In this document: positions 25,649 through 34,880 of the stretch, one piece after another
Layout: every line of letters starts with the position of its first letter
Numbering within the stretch: the stretch's first letter is position 1
Assembly: GCA_903871605.1 (NCBI GenBank)
Contig: CAIQHF010000029.1
Location: 1 to 64,000, forward strand
Direction: 5' to 3'
From: an uncultured Sphingomonadaceae bacterium
GTDB lineage: Bacteria > Pseudomonadota > Alphaproteobacteria > Sphingomonadales > Sphingomonadaceae
DNA length: 64,000 nucleotides
Program-made: the position numbers and the translations under genes
Notes under the pieces: generated by a model
Databases searched by the model: none
Told to the model about the DNA's origin: nothing
Seen by the model: the letters and a program-made list of their open reading frames with translations, nothing else

Positions 25649-25770
25649 GCGTGGTCGCTCTGGTTCACCGTCCCTGGATGCCCTGCAGTCCGGCCTGATC
25701 TCCGTATCATTACCGATGCCGGTGCGTCGTCCGGCCCGATACGCCGGGAAACCGGATGGTGGAGGCAATC

Positions 25771-26568
25771 ATGAAGAACATATTGCTCCTGGTACATGGC
25801 GATGCGGGCCAGGAAGCGCGCCTTCAGGCCGCGCTCGACATCGTCCGCGCGGTCGAGGGTCACCTGACCTGCCTCGACGTCGCGGTCACCCCGGTCATGG
25901 CCGACGACGGCTATGGCGCCTTCGAGATGCTGATGCTCGAAGAGCGGCAGCGCGAAGCCGCCAATCGCGCAACCCTCGAACCGCGCCTTGCCGCCGAGGG
26001 ATTGCCGTGGAGCTGGATCGATGCAGCCGGTGATCTGTCCGTCTGCCTCGCCGCAGCCGCCGGTCTCGCGGACCTGATCGTCGTCAATCGCGCGCTCGAT
26101 ATCTCGCCGCTGCCGGGCATGCAGGGCGTTGTCGGCGAGGTTCTGAAAAGCGCCGGCAAACCGATCCTGGCCGTGCCGGAGAGTTCGCGCGGGATTCGCC
26201 TCGCGGGCCATGCGATGATCGCGTGGGACGGGTCCGATCAGGCATCGGCGGCGCTACGCGCAGCGGTGCCCTTGCTGCGGTTCGCGCAGCGCGTGACGAT
26301 CGTCGAGGTCGACGACGGGTCGCTCGCGATCCCGGCAGTGGACGCCGCCGCTTATCTTTCTCGCCATGATATCGGCGCGACCGTCCACCCGATAAGCCGC
26401 GTCGCCAAGGGCACTGCCGGCGAGATACTGACGCTCGTCGAGCTGATGCGCCCCGATTATCTGGTCATGGGCGGCTTCGGCCACGGCCGCCTGCGCGAAG
26501 CGCTGTTCGGCGGCGTCACGTGGCGCATGCTGAGCGACAGCCCCGTCGCGCTGCTCCTCGCCCATTGA
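25771..26568 (+). CDS. Tandem UspA universal stress protein
   Basis: A 265-aa protein with two UspA-like halves. The first begins KNILLLVHGDAGQEARLQAA, the second GHAMIAWDGSDQASAALRAAV. The end has the nucleotide-loop-like VMGGFGHGRLREALFGGVT and SPVALLLAH. The ATG at 25771 is preceded by GGAGG. It is closely related to the gene at 40301, giving a pair of UspA proteins in the island. Such proteins help survival during hypoxia and energy stress. Confidence 0.9.
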   Translation: MKNILLLVHGDAGQEARLQAALDIVRAVEGHLTCLDVAVTPVMADDGYGAFEMLMLEERQREAANRATLEPRLAAEGLPWSWIDAAGDLSVCLAAAAGLADLIVVNRALDISPLPGMQGVVGEVLKSAGKPILAVPESSRGIRLAGHAMIAWDGSDQASAALRAAVPLLRFAQRVTIVEVDDGSLAIPAVDAAAYLSRHDIGATVHPISRVAKGTAGEILTLVELMRPDYLVMGGFGHGRLREALFGGVTWRMLSDSPVALLLAH

Positions 26569-26614
26569 CGGGCGGCGGTCCGCGCGGCGCACGCGGCTAT
26601 CCCATGCGGCGGCG

Positions 26615-28246
26615 CTAGGACGCAGGCGGGGCCGGCAGGAGAGCCGCCAGCGATGTGCCGAGCGCGGCCACGCAATAGGGCTTTCGCAGGATCGGAAACT
26701 CGGTCGCCTCCCCCGCCGCGACCTGATCGCTGTAACCCGTCGCCAGGAGGATGCGCTGTGTCGGATCGCGTTTACGGAGTGATCGCGCGAGATCGAGTCC
26801 GCTCATCCCCGGCATGACGATATCCGAGAAGACGAGCGCGAAAGATTGCGTCCGTGCGGCGGCGAGCGCCGATTCCGCGCAATCCGCGTCGGTGACGACG
26901 AAGCCGAGTTCCTCGAGCATGGTCCGTGCGAGCGCCCGGACGTCGTGATCGTCCTCGACGAGCAGCAATTCGGTTCCCGGCCAGCGGACGCCGGCCGCCG
27001 GGGGCGTCGCGCGTGCCATGGGCGACTTGGTTGAAACGGGCAGGATGATGCTCAGCGTCGTGCCTGCGCCGACCACCGAGCAGATCTCCGCCCGGCCGCC
27101 CGACTGGGCCGCAAATCCGTGGATCTGGCTCAGCCCCAGCCCGGTCCCCTTGCCGACCCGTTTGGTGGTGAAGAATGGTTCGAACACGCGCGGGATGAGC
27201 GCTTCGTCGATCCCCGTGCCCGTATCGCCGATCGCGATGCATACCGCGCCGTCTGCCTCGATGTTGCGCGCCGATATCGTCAGCGTGCCGCCGTCGGGCA
27301 TCGCGTCGCGCGCGTTGATCGCGGCATTGATCAGCGCGTTTTCGAGCTCGCCGGGATCGACCTCGATATGCGCGACGTCTGGCGCGACGTCGAGCCGGAT
27401 GACGACGGCATCGCCGATCGTCCGCGACAGCATCTCGACGACCCCATCAAGATAGCTCGGCAGCTCGAGCACGCCGGGCTGGAGCGGCTGACGCCGGCCG
27501 AAGGCGAGCAGCCTGCTCGTCAAGGAGATCGCGCGATCCGCTGTCTGCACGATCGCCTGCGTATAGCGCTGGCGCTTTTCGGCGGCGAGCTCGGGCGTCA
27601 GCAGCAGTTCCGCCGAACCGCGAATGATCGTCATCAGATTATTGAAGTCGTGCGCGATGCCGCCGGTCAGTTCGCCCAAAGCCTGAAGCTTCTGCGCCTG
27701 GAAGAGCTGCGCGCGTACCGCATCGAGCTGCGCCTGCGCCTGCCGCCGCTGGGTGATGTCGCGGATGATCTTGGCGTAGCCGAAAATCTCGCCTTTCTCG
27801 TCGTAGATCGGATCGACGACCACCTCGACCCAGATCCGGCTGCCATCCTTGCGGACGCGCCAGCCCTCGCCCTCGAAGCGGCCCTGCTCCCGCGCGGTCC
27901 GGAGGATCAGCGCCGGGATCCCCGCCTCGACATCATCCGGGGTGAAGAATATCGAAAAATTGCGCCCGACGATCTCGTCGTGGGTATAGCCCTTGAAGCG
28001 CTCGGCGCCGGGATTCCAAGTCGCGACCGCGCCCGTCGCATCGAGCATGTAGATGGCATAGTCGGTGATCGCATTGACGAGCTGCCGGTAGCTCTGCTCG
28101 TGTCTTCGATCATCCGTAGTCGGGTCCACCGGCTTTGCATCCCCCAGGCCGCGCTCGATTATCGCCAAACTCTGTCGTTCCGCTCTAGTCTCGATCTCGC
28201 CGACTGCAATAGTCCACGGATCGGCAACGCCACGGATGCTCGTCAT
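26615..28246 (-). CDS. Hybrid PAS sensor histidine kinase with receiver domain
   Basis: A 543-aa cytoplasmic kinase without membrane segments. It has a PAS/PAC domain (ITDYAIYMLDATGAV, WRVRKDGSRIWVEV), an H-box GELTGGIAHDFNNLMTIIRG, an ATPase domain (ALINAAINARDAMPDGG, GKGTGLGLSQIHGFAAQSGG) and a C-terminal receiver (LLLVEDDHDVRALARTML, acceptor aspartate in FSDIVMPGMSG). The start is uncertain; the ATG at 28246 gives a compact PAS N-terminus but lacks a strong ribosome-binding site. The PAS domain resembles the first PAS of the FixL-type kinase. Its phosphotransfer partner is not evident. Confidence 0.85.
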   Translation of the reverse strand: MTSIRGVADPWTIAVGEIETRAERQSLAIIERGLGDAKPVDPTTDDRRHEQSYRQLVNAITDYAIYMLDATGAVATWNPGAERFKGYTHDEIVGRNFSIFFTPDDVEAGIPALILRTAREQGRFEGEGWRVRKDGSRIWVEVVVDPIYDEKGEIFGYAKIIRDITQRRQAQAQLDAVRAQLFQAQKLQALGELTGGIAHDFNNLMTIIRGSAELLLTPELAAEKRQRYTQAIVQTADRAISLTSRLLAFGRRQPLQPGVLELPSYLDGVVEMLSRTIGDAVVIRLDVAPDVAHIEVDPGELENALINAAINARDAMPDGGTLTISARNIEADGAVCIAIGDTGTGIDEALIPRVFEPFFTTKRVGKGTGLGLSQIHGFAAQSGGRAEICSVVGAGTTLSIILPVSTKSPMARATPPAAGVRWPGTELLLVEDDHDVRALARTMLEELGFVVTDADCAESALAAARTQSFALVFSDIVMPGMSGLDLARSLRKRDPTQRILLATGYSDQVAAGEATEFPILRKPYCVAALGTSLAALLPAPPAS

Positions 28247-28355
28247 CGGTGCAGGCACCGTCGCCGCTGCAACCCCCTGACTACTTAGTGGAAAGTCCGG
28301 ATGCACGGCCGCGCGGCACGGGTCCATGCAGAGATTCGAAGCATGGAGACTCGTG

Positions 28356-28925
28356 ATGAGCCCGATGATCACGCCCGATAGGCCCTGTGCGGCGCCGAGC
28401 TTCGCGCGGGCCGGGGCCGCGCGCGGTGGCGGCGAGACCTTCAGCCTCGACGGCCGCATCCGGGCACTCGGCGACATGCTGCCGGGATCGACCCCTGCCG
28501 CAAGCGCGCTCCGGCTCGATCTCCGCGACGGCGGATCGCTGATCCACTGCCTGCCGCAACAGGTCGATCTTGCGGTGCGCGAGGCAGTGTCGCAGGCGGC
28601 CGATCTGATCACGGCGGGCGGCACCATCATCGTGCGGACACGGCTCGTCGGGCATCATGTCTATCTGATCGTCTCTCCGCGCGATCGCGCTGCCGGCGCA
28701 GGGCGAGCCAAGGCGTGCCGCGCCAACGCCGACCGCTACGGCGAAGCCCTTCGGCTCGCGGCCGCAAGCCATGGCCGCGCGCGCCTGCGCGGACCCGCAA
28801 CACTCATTGTGAAATTGCCCGCGGTGCTCACGCTCGCCGCGCGTAATCGGCAGATCGTCAAACTGCCGACCTTTGCCCCCCTGAAGGAGATGACGCATGA
28901 AGACCGACAGCCAATTGCAGTATGA
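28356..28925 (+). CDS. Degenerate histidine-kinase ATPase-like protein
   Basis: A 189-aa protein. The middle (GDMLPGSTPAASALRLDL, then LAVREAVSQAADLITAGGT and IIVRTRLVGHHVYLIV) has the rhythm of the region around the N-box in hybrid kinases such as the one at 26615, but the N-box asparagines and G-boxes are missing. It may be a decayed or repurposed kinase fragment, perhaps able to bind a partner. GGAG lies 7 bp before the ATG at 28356. Its 3' end overlaps the BON gene by 29 bp. The similarity is by eye and weak. Confidence 0.5.
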   Translation: MSPMITPDRPCAAPSFARAGAARGGGETFSLDGRIRALGDMLPGSTPAASALRLDLRDGGSLIHCLPQQVDLAVREAVSQAADLITAGGTIIVRTRLVGHHVYLIVSPRDRAAGAGRAKACRANADRYGEALRLAAASHGRARLRGPATLIVKLPAVLTLAARNRQIVKLPTFAPLKEMTHEDRQPIAV

Positions 28926-29547
28926 CGTGGCCGAAGAGCTCGAATGGGAGCCTGCGGTCCAGCACGAGCATATCGGCGTCAGCGCGCAGAACGGCGTGGT
29001 GACGCTGACCGGCTTCGTGAAGAGCTACCCCGAGAAGCTCGCGGCGGAAAAGGCCGCCCGCCGGGTTGCCGGCGTGCGCGGCCTGGCGGAGGAACTGCAG
29101 GTGCGCTTCGCAAGCACTCCGCAGACCGACGACGCGTCGATCGCCGAACGGGTGCTGATCATGTTCAACCACGACATCACCGTGCCGGAGAACCATATCC
29201 AGGTGCAGGTCGAGAAAGGCTGGGTGAAGCTCAGCGGCAAGGTCGACTGGCATTATCAGCGCGAAGCCGCGAAGCGCATCGCCGGCCACGTGAGCGGCGT
29301 GGTCGGCGTCACCAACCTGATCGAGGTCCGCAACGTGCCGACCCCGCGCGACGTCAAGGATCGCATCGTGGCCGCGTTCAAGCGGTCGGCCGACATCGAG
29401 GCCTCGGGCATTTCGGTGACCACCGACGGCGGCACCGTCAAGCTCACCGGCAAGGTCCCGAGCTTCAAGGATCGCCATCTCGCCGAAGCCGCGGCCTGGG
29501 CCGCGCCGGGCGTGTTCAAGATCGACGACCGGCTGACGGTCGCCTGA
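28897..29547 (+). CDS. Triple BON-domain protein
   Basis: A 216-aa protein made of three BON repeats, each ending in a glycine-rich beta element: NGVVTLTGFVKSY, KGWVKLSGKVDWHYQ and GGTVKLTGKVPSFKD. There is no signal peptide, unlike OsmY, so it is likely cytoplasmic. AAGGAG lies 7 bp before the ATG. BON domains bind lipids or membranes and are common in stress islands of alphaproteobacteria. Confidence 0.9.
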   Translation: MKTDSQLQYDVAEELEWEPAVQHEHIGVSAQNGVVTLTGFVKSYPEKLAAEKAARRVAGVRGLAEELQVRFASTPQTDDASIAERVLIMFNHDITVPENHIQVQVEKGWVKLSGKVDWHYQREAAKRIAGHVSGVVGVTNLIEVRNVPTPRDVKDRIVAAFKRSADIEASGISVTTDGGTVKLTGKVPSFKDRHLAEAAAWAAPGVFKIDDRLTVA

Positions 29548-29734
29548 CCGCGAAGCCCGAGCAGGAGCAGTCGCCCCGCAAGGGGCGGCCGCTCCTTATG
29601 GAGTTCGCCATGGCCCGACATCGTATTTCTTTCCGGAACGCGATCGCCGACGCGACGGGCCACATCCACGATTGCTGCCAGCGCGACGTCGTCGTTGCGG
29701 GGTCGTTGCGGGCGCGCGCGACGAGGATGAGGCC

Positions 29735-29863
29735 ATGACGCTCGCCAAGCGCGAATTCGAACGGCTCGAGCGGATCCCGCACTGGCGACTGCATGCCAAG
29801 ACGCTCGAATGTCACGCCGACGACGAGCGCGTCGAACATCCAGCCAGACCGAAAGGGGCATAG
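29735..29863 (+). CDS. Possible small protein, 42 aa
   Basis: A short frame beginning MTLAKREFERLERIPHW with GAGG upstream of the ATG and mainly G or C in third codon positions. It is rich in His, Glu and Arg and has no membrane segment. It lies in the 355-bp gap between the BON gene and cydC, which otherwise shows nothing I can support. I do not recognise it. Confidence 0.35.
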   Translation: MTLAKREFERLERIPHWRLHAKTLECHADDERVEHPARPKGA

Positions 29864-29902
29864 CCGCCCGGTGAGCCGTCGCGCGCCCCGCGACGGCGGC
29901 GT

Positions 29903-31516
29903 TTATGCGGCGAGCGCCGTGTGCCGCGACGGCGCGATGTCGATCGCGATCCTGCGCTCGCACAGCTGCAGCGGCGCGCTGCGGTGGCTGACGAGGATCA
30001 GCCCCTGCCCGGTACGCTCGAGCCGCCGCGCCAGCGCCGCGACGATCTTGTTCTCGGTGGCGCGGTCGAGCCCTTCGGTGGGTTCGTCGAGCAACAGGCA
30101 GGGCGATGGCCGAAGATAGGCGCGCGCCAGCGCCAGCCGGCGGCGCTCGCCGCCCGACAACCGCTCGCCATTCTCGCCGATCCAGACGTCGAGGCCGCCG
30201 AGCGCGCGCACCCGGTCGGCGAGCATCGCATCCTCGAGCGCCTCCCACAGCATCGCCTCGTCGCCATCGCCGGCAGCTACCGACAGATTGGCGCGGACCG
30301 AGCCGGCGAGCAGCATCGCATCCTGCGGGCACCAGGCGAATTGCGCGCGCAGCCACGCGCCGTCGCACGCCTCGATATCACGCCGATCGATCGTCACGCC
30401 CGCCGCGGGGAACGCCCGCAGCCCGATCAGCGCCTCGACCAGGCTGGTCTTGCCGCATCCCGACGGCCCGGTGAGAGCGAGCCGCCCGCGAAGCGTGATC
30501 TCGATCGGAGTCGCGACGACCACCGTCGACAAAGCCGCCGTCGCCTCGGCGACAGGCGCGTCGGGCGCGCCAAAAATCGCGTCGAGCCGTGCAGCGGCCG
30601 CCGCGACGCCGCCCGACGCGGCGCGGTCGCGCGCCAGCGCTCCGGCGCCATCGACCGCCATGATCGCCGCCAGAGCGGCCAAGGCGGCGACCGGCGCACC
30701 GGCATGCGATGCCAGCACGAAGCAACTTGCCCCGGCGACCGCGCCGCCGCCGGCGATGATCGCGTCGAACATGCCGAGCGCGGCGGTCGTCGCGCGCTGC
30801 GCGTCGCCGAGCGCGCGCTCGCGCAGGCGGATCCGTTCAGCCGCCCAGCCGTCGAGCCCATAGCAGCGCAGCTCGGCCGCCGCCTGGAGCAGCATCGCGA
30901 GCTCGGTCTTGAGATCGGCAACGCTGCGCTGCGTCGCGCGCTCCAGGCGTGCGAGGCGGCGCGACGCGAGTTCGACGACGCCGAACGTCGCCGCGGTGCA
31001 GCCCGCCAGCGCCGCCGCGGGTGGCCAGCCCGCGAACAGCAGCAACGCGACCGCCGCGCCCAGTGAAGAGAACAGCGCCCAGGGCGCGGTCCTCCGCACG
31101 AGCGCGCCTTCGATCGCGGCGACATGCTGGACGAGATGAGACGACGCCTCGCCCGCGCTCACCGACAGCGCCCGCGCGACCGGCATCGCGGCGATCGCGC
31201 GGAACAACCGTTCGCGGAGCGTCGCGGTGGTGCGAAGCGCCGCGGCGTGGCTGGTCAGCCGTTCGCCGTAGCGCGCGCCGGTGCGCGCGATCGCAAGCAA
31301 TCGGATCCCCGCCGCCGGCAGCATATAGTTGAAGCCCTGCACAACGATCGGCCCCGCCGCGCCGGCTGCGGCCGCGGCGGTCAAGAACCAGCCCGACAGG
31401 CCAAGCAGCAGCACGCTGGCGCTGCCGACCAGCGCGGCGCACAGGCAGGCGCGTACCAGGACGCGGCGCTGCGTGCGCCCGGCATCGCGCAGCGCACGGG
31501 CGAAGGGGCCCGTCAT
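29903..31516 (-). CDS. cydC: CydC, thiol exporter subunit for cytochrome bd assembly
   Basis: A 537-aa ABC exporter half (membrane domain plus ATPase). It forms a heterodimer with CydD that exports cysteine/glutathione and is needed to mature cytochrome bd. The nucleotide-binding part has Walker A TGPSGCGKTSL, signature LSGGERRRLALARA and Walker B CLLLDEPTEGLD. The N-terminal six-helix domain starts around residue 20. It overlaps cydD by 4 bp and lies divergent from cydAB, which fixes its assignment. Confidence 0.9.
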   Translation of the reverse strand: MTGPFARALRDAGRTQRRVLVRACLCAALVGSASVLLLGLSGWFLTAAAAAGAAGPIVVQGFNYMLPAAGIRLLAIARTGARYGERLTSHAAALRTTATLRERLFRAIAAMPVARALSVSAGEASSHLVQHVAAIEGALVRRTAPWALFSSLGAAVALLLFAGWPPAAALAGCTAATFGVVELASRRLARLERATQRSVADLKTELAMLLQAAAELRCYGLDGWAAERIRLRERALGDAQRATTAALGMFDAIIAGGGAVAGASCFVLASHAGAPVAALAALAAIMAVDGAGALARDRAASGGVAAAAARLDAIFGAPDAPVAEATAALSTVVVATPIEITLRGRLALTGPSGCGKTSLVEALIGLRAFPAAGVTIDRRDIEACDGAWLRAQFAWCPQDAMLLAGSVRANLSVAAGDGDEAMLWEALEDAMLADRVRALGGLDVWIGENGERLSGGERRRLALARAYLRPSPCLLLDEPTEGLDRATENKIVAALARRLERTGQGLILVSHRSAPLQLCERRIAIDIAPSRHTALAA

Positions 31517-33183
31517 GCCGGCATCTCCATTGTGACGATCCGGTCGGCGATCTTGGCGAGCGGAGCGCTATGCGTCGCGATCAGCATCGTGCGGCCCTTG
31601 GCGATGCGCCTGACGGTCTCGACGAGATCGGCCTCCGCCCGCGCGTCGAGATGCGCGGTCGGCTCGTCGAGCAGCAGCAGCGGGGCATCCGAGAGAAGTG
31701 CGCGGGCGAGGCCGATGCGCCGTCGCTCACCGCCCGAAAGCCCGCCGCCGCGTTCATCGACGTGCGCGCCGAGGCCGCCACGGCCGACGAGCATCGTGGT
31801 CAGTCCCGCCGCGATCGCGGCCCGCTCGATTTCGGCATTGCTCGCATCCGGCCTGCCCAAGGCGATATTTTCCGCCAGCGTGCCCGACAGGATCAGCGGC
31901 GCCTGCCCCGCCCAGGCAGCGGCGACGCCCGCAAGCGACACCAGCGCCTCGCCATCGATCGTCACCGACCCAGCGGAGAGCGGCGCGAGCCCGAGAAGGC
32001 AATGCAGCAGGCTGGTCTTGCCGCAGCCCGATGGCCCGCACAGCGCGACGATCTCGCCGCGACGCAGCGCAAGCGAGAAGCCCGACACGGCCGGAGCGGT
32101 CGCGCCCGGATAGGTGATCGCCACGTCGCGGAAGCGGATCGCGGGCGGCGCGACCGGAAAGATCGGCGCGCGCGCGGATGGCATCGGCGTGTCGCGTTCG
32201 ATCGATTGCAGCCGCTCGGCCGCCGTCTCGGCCGCCTGCTTGTCATGATAGGCCGCAGCCAGACGTCGCAGCGGCGCATAGAATTCGGGCGCCAGCGCGA
32301 GGATGAAGAAGGCGCGGCGCAGGTCGAGCATCTCGTGCGTATCGAACGGCAACAGCCCGAGCAGGCTGAAGCCGGCATAGACGGCGACCATCGCGACCGA
32401 CAGCGCGGCGAAGAATTCGAGCGCACCCGACGACAGGAAGGCGACCGCGAGCACCCGAAGCGTGCGGCGCGCCACATCATTGGCAGCGCGCCCGATGACG
32501 CGTGCTTCGGCATCCTCGGCCTGAAAGGCGATGATCAGCGGCAGCGCGCGCACGCGATCGACGAAGATCGCCGAGAGCCGCGACATCGCGGCGAACTGCC
32601 GACGCGACTCGGTGGCGGCGGCGCCGCCGGCAAGGATCATCGCGACGACGAAGGGGATCAGCGTCACGGCGAGGATGGCCGCCGCGATCGGACTGGCGAC
32701 CGCGGTCGCGATCAGGATCAGCACCGGCGCCACGCCGGCGGCGAAGCGAGCGGGCAGGAAGCGCGCGACATAGCCGTCGATCGCCTCGACCTCATCGACG
32801 ATGCTGGTCAGCGCCTGGCCGGTCGTCGACGTGCCGGGTGGTCGCCGCAGAACGCCGGACAGGATCCGCGCCCTGACGCTCCGCTTGGCGTCGCGCGCGA
32901 CGACCGCGCCGCTGCATGCCGAAAGCAGCAGCAGCATCGCACGCGCGGCGCCCGCCAGCAGGACGATGGCGAGCCACGGCAAGGCGGACGCATGGCGGGC
33001 GACCGCAGCGACCGCGCCGGCCAGCCCCGCGGCAAATCCGATCGCCGCCAGCGCATCGAGGACGAGCAGTATCGAAGGCGCGCGACGGGCAGCGCCGCGA
33101 CCCGTGATCGTCGCCAGATAGCGTGTGCGCCGGCGCGCCTCGCCTTTGGGGTCCGCCCGACTGGCGAGCATGAGGCTTGTCAT
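31513..33183 (-). CDS. cydD: CydD, thiol exporter subunit for cytochrome bd assembly
   Basis: A 556-aa ABC exporter half, partner of CydC. Walker A is CGPSGCGKTSLLHCLLG, signature LSGGERRRIGLARALLS and Walker B LLLLDEPTAHLDA. A six-helix membrane domain precedes the ATPase. The ATG at 33183 is chosen; no strong ribosome-binding site is seen. The FNR-type box centred near 33225 lies about 42 bp upstream, so the transcript may begin at or very near the start codon. Confidence 0.9.
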   Translation of the reverse strand: MTSLMLASRADPKGEARRRTRYLATITGRGAARRAPSILLVLDALAAIGFAAGLAGAVAAVARHASALPWLAIVLLAGAARAMLLLLSACSGAVVARDAKRSVRARILSGVLRRPPGTSTTGQALTSIVDEVEAIDGYVARFLPARFAAGVAPVLILIATAVASPIAAAILAVTLIPFVVAMILAGGAAATESRRQFAAMSRLSAIFVDRVRALPLIIAFQAEDAEARVIGRAANDVARRTLRVLAVAFLSSGALEFFAALSVAMVAVYAGFSLLGLLPFDTHEMLDLRRAFFILALAPEFYAPLRRLAAAYHDKQAAETAAERLQSIERDTPMPSARAPIFPVAPPAIRFRDVAITYPGATAPAVSGFSLALRRGEIVALCGPSGCGKTSLLHCLLGLAPLSAGSVTIDGEALVSLAGVAAAWAGQAPLILSGTLAENIALGRPDASNAEIERAAIAAGLTTMLVGRGGLGAHVDERGGGLSGGERRRIGLARALLSDAPLLLLDEPTAHLDARAEADLVETVRRIAKGRTMLIATHSAPLAKIADRIVTMEMPA

Positions 33184-33218
33184 TCGATGCAATTGCGCGC
33201 GTCGGCCCGGCCGCGTCT

Positions 33219-33232
33219 TTGACCGTCGTCAA
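33219..33232. promoter_or_regulatory. FNR/FixK-type box between cydD and cydA
   Basis: TTGACCGTCGTCAA, an exact TTGAC-N4-GTCAA dyad. Its centre is 73 bp before the cydA ATG. Activation at the usual -41.5 spacing would place the cydA start site about 32 bp before the start codon. A fitting activator, an Fe-S FNR protein, is encoded 3 kb away. Confidence 0.78.
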
Positions 33233-33298
33233 GGTTGACGCGGTCGCTTGCCCGTATCGGCGACATCCAAGGGGCAGTCGAGCCTCGGGAGACATATC

Positions 33299-34864
33299 AT
33301 GGACCTTGGGGTCATAGATTTGTCGCGGCTGCAGTTTGCGTTGACCGCGCTCTATCATTTTCTGTTCGTGCCGCTCACGCTCGGGCTGTCGTTCCTGCTC
33401 GTCATCATGGAGTCGGTCTATGTGATGACCGGCCGCGAAATCTGGCGGACGACCACCCGCTTCTGGGGCAGGATCTTCGGGATCAATTTCGTGCTCGGCG
33501 TGGCGACCGGGCTTACGATGGAGTTCCAGTTCGGCACCAACTGGTCCTATTTCTCGCATTATGTCGGCGACATCTTCGGCGCACCGCTCGCGATCGAGGG
33601 GTTGATGGCGTTCTTCCTCGAGGCGACCTTCGTCGGGCTGATGTTCTTCGGCTGGGACAAATTGTCGCGGCTGGGCCACCTGATCGTCACCTTCATGGTG
33701 GCGCTCGGCACCAACCTGTCGGCACTGTGGATCCTCGTCGCCAATGGCTGGATGCAGAACCCGGCGGGCGCCGCCTTCAATCCCGAGACGATGCGGATGG
33801 AGGTGACCGACTTCGGCGCGGTGCTGTTCAACCCGATCGCGCAGGCCAAGTTCGTCCACACCGTCAGCGCCGGCTATGTCTGCGCCTCGGTGTTCGTGCT
33901 CGGCGTGTCGGCATTCTGGATGCTCAAGGGCCGCTATGTCGAGGTCGCCAAGCGATCGATGACGGTCGCCGCCGCCTTCGGCCTCGCCGCCTCGCTGTCG
34001 GTCGTCGTGCTCGGCGACGAGAGCGGCTACGCGCTCACCGACAACCAGAAGATGAAGCTCGCTGCGATCGAGGCCGCCTGGCACACCGCGCCGGCACCGG
34101 CCGGGCTGACGCTGGTCGGCATACCCGATCTCCAGGCGCACACGACGCGCTACAAGGTCGAGATTCCCTGGGTGCTCGGCCTGATCGCGACGCGGAGCCT
34201 CGACAAGGAGGTCACCGGCATGTCCGAGCTGGTGCTCAAGGCGCAGGATCGCATCACCTCGGGCGTGATCGCCTATGGCGCGGTCCAGACGCTCAAGACC
34301 CATCCCACCGACGTCGCGGCGCGCGCGCTGTTCGAGCTCCACAAGCGCGATCTCGGCTATGCGTTGCTGCTCAAGCGGCACATCGCCGATCCGCGGCTGG
34401 CGAGCCCGCAGCTGATCGCTTCGACCGCATGGGATGTCGTCCCCAACGTCACGCTGATGTTCTGGAGCTTCCGGGCGATGGCGGCGATCGGCTTCCTGAT
34501 GATCGCGCTGTTCGCGGCCGCCTTCCTGGTCTGCTCGCTGCGGCTGCATCGTCAGGCGCGCTGGCTGCTCAGGCTCGCGGTGATCGCGATCCCGCTGCCG
34601 TGGATCGCGATCGAGCTCGGCTGGATGCTCGCCGAGATCGGGCGCCAGCCCTGGGCGATTGACGGCGTGCTGCCGACCTTTCTCGCCACATCCTCGCTGA
34701 CGCCTGCGGTGCTGATCACGACCATCGTCGGCTTCACATTGCTCTACGGCACGCTCGCCGTGATCGAGGTGCGGCTGATCCTCGCCACCATCGCCAAGGG
34801 GCCGTTCGAGGACACCCACGACCCCGAGCCCGAAGCGCTCGTCGTCGTCCCCCTCGCCGCCTGA
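33299..34864 (+). CDS. cydA: Cytochrome bd ubiquinol oxidase subunit I
   Basis: A 521-aa inner-membrane subunit that binds hemes b558, b595 and d and oxidises ubiquinol. The N-terminus has a heme-ligand histidine at residue 20 (FALTALYHFLFVPLTLG), followed by IFGINFVLGVATGLTMEFQFG. The conserved GRQPW motif is in EIGRQPWAIDGVLPT. The length equals that of E. coli CydA, so it appears to be the long Q-loop type. The ATG at 33299 follows GGGAGA. It heads a cydABX operon with an FNR box upstream. Confidence 0.96.
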   Translation: MDLGVIDLSRLQFALTALYHFLFVPLTLGLSFLLVIMESVYVMTGREIWRTTTRFWGRIFGINFVLGVATGLTMEFQFGTNWSYFSHYVGDIFGAPLAIEGLMAFFLEATFVGLMFFGWDKLSRLGHLIVTFMVALGTNLSALWILVANGWMQNPAGAAFNPETMRMEVTDFGAVLFNPIAQAKFVHTVSAGYVCASVFVLGVSAFWMLKGRYVEVAKRSMTVAAAFGLAASLSVVVLGDESGYALTDNQKMKLAAIEAAWHTAPAPAGLTLVGIPDLQAHTTRYKVEIPWVLGLIATRSLDKEVTGMSELVLKAQDRITSGVIAYGAVQTLKTHPTDVAARALFELHKRDLGYALLLKRHIADPRLASPQLIASTAWDVVPNVTLMFWSFRAMAAIGFLMIALFAAAFLVCSLRLHRQARWLLRLAVIAIPLPWIAIELGWMLAEIGRQPWAIDGVLPTFLATSSLTPAVLITTIVGFTLLYGTLAVIEVRLILATIAKGPFEDTHDPEPEALVVVPLAA

Positions 34865-34880
34865 ACTCAGGAGAGAGTAA

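Noticed and set aside
28281-28898. Minus-strand frame opposite the degenerate kinase-like gene
   Set aside because: The plus-strand frame has a ribosome-binding site and kinase-like spacing; the minus-strand product has no recognisable feature. Confidence in the plus frame is itself only moderate.
32792-34819. Long minus-strand frame over cydA
   Set aside because: It is antisense to an unmistakable CydA and has the Glu/Arg/His-rich composition of reverse-frame artefacts.
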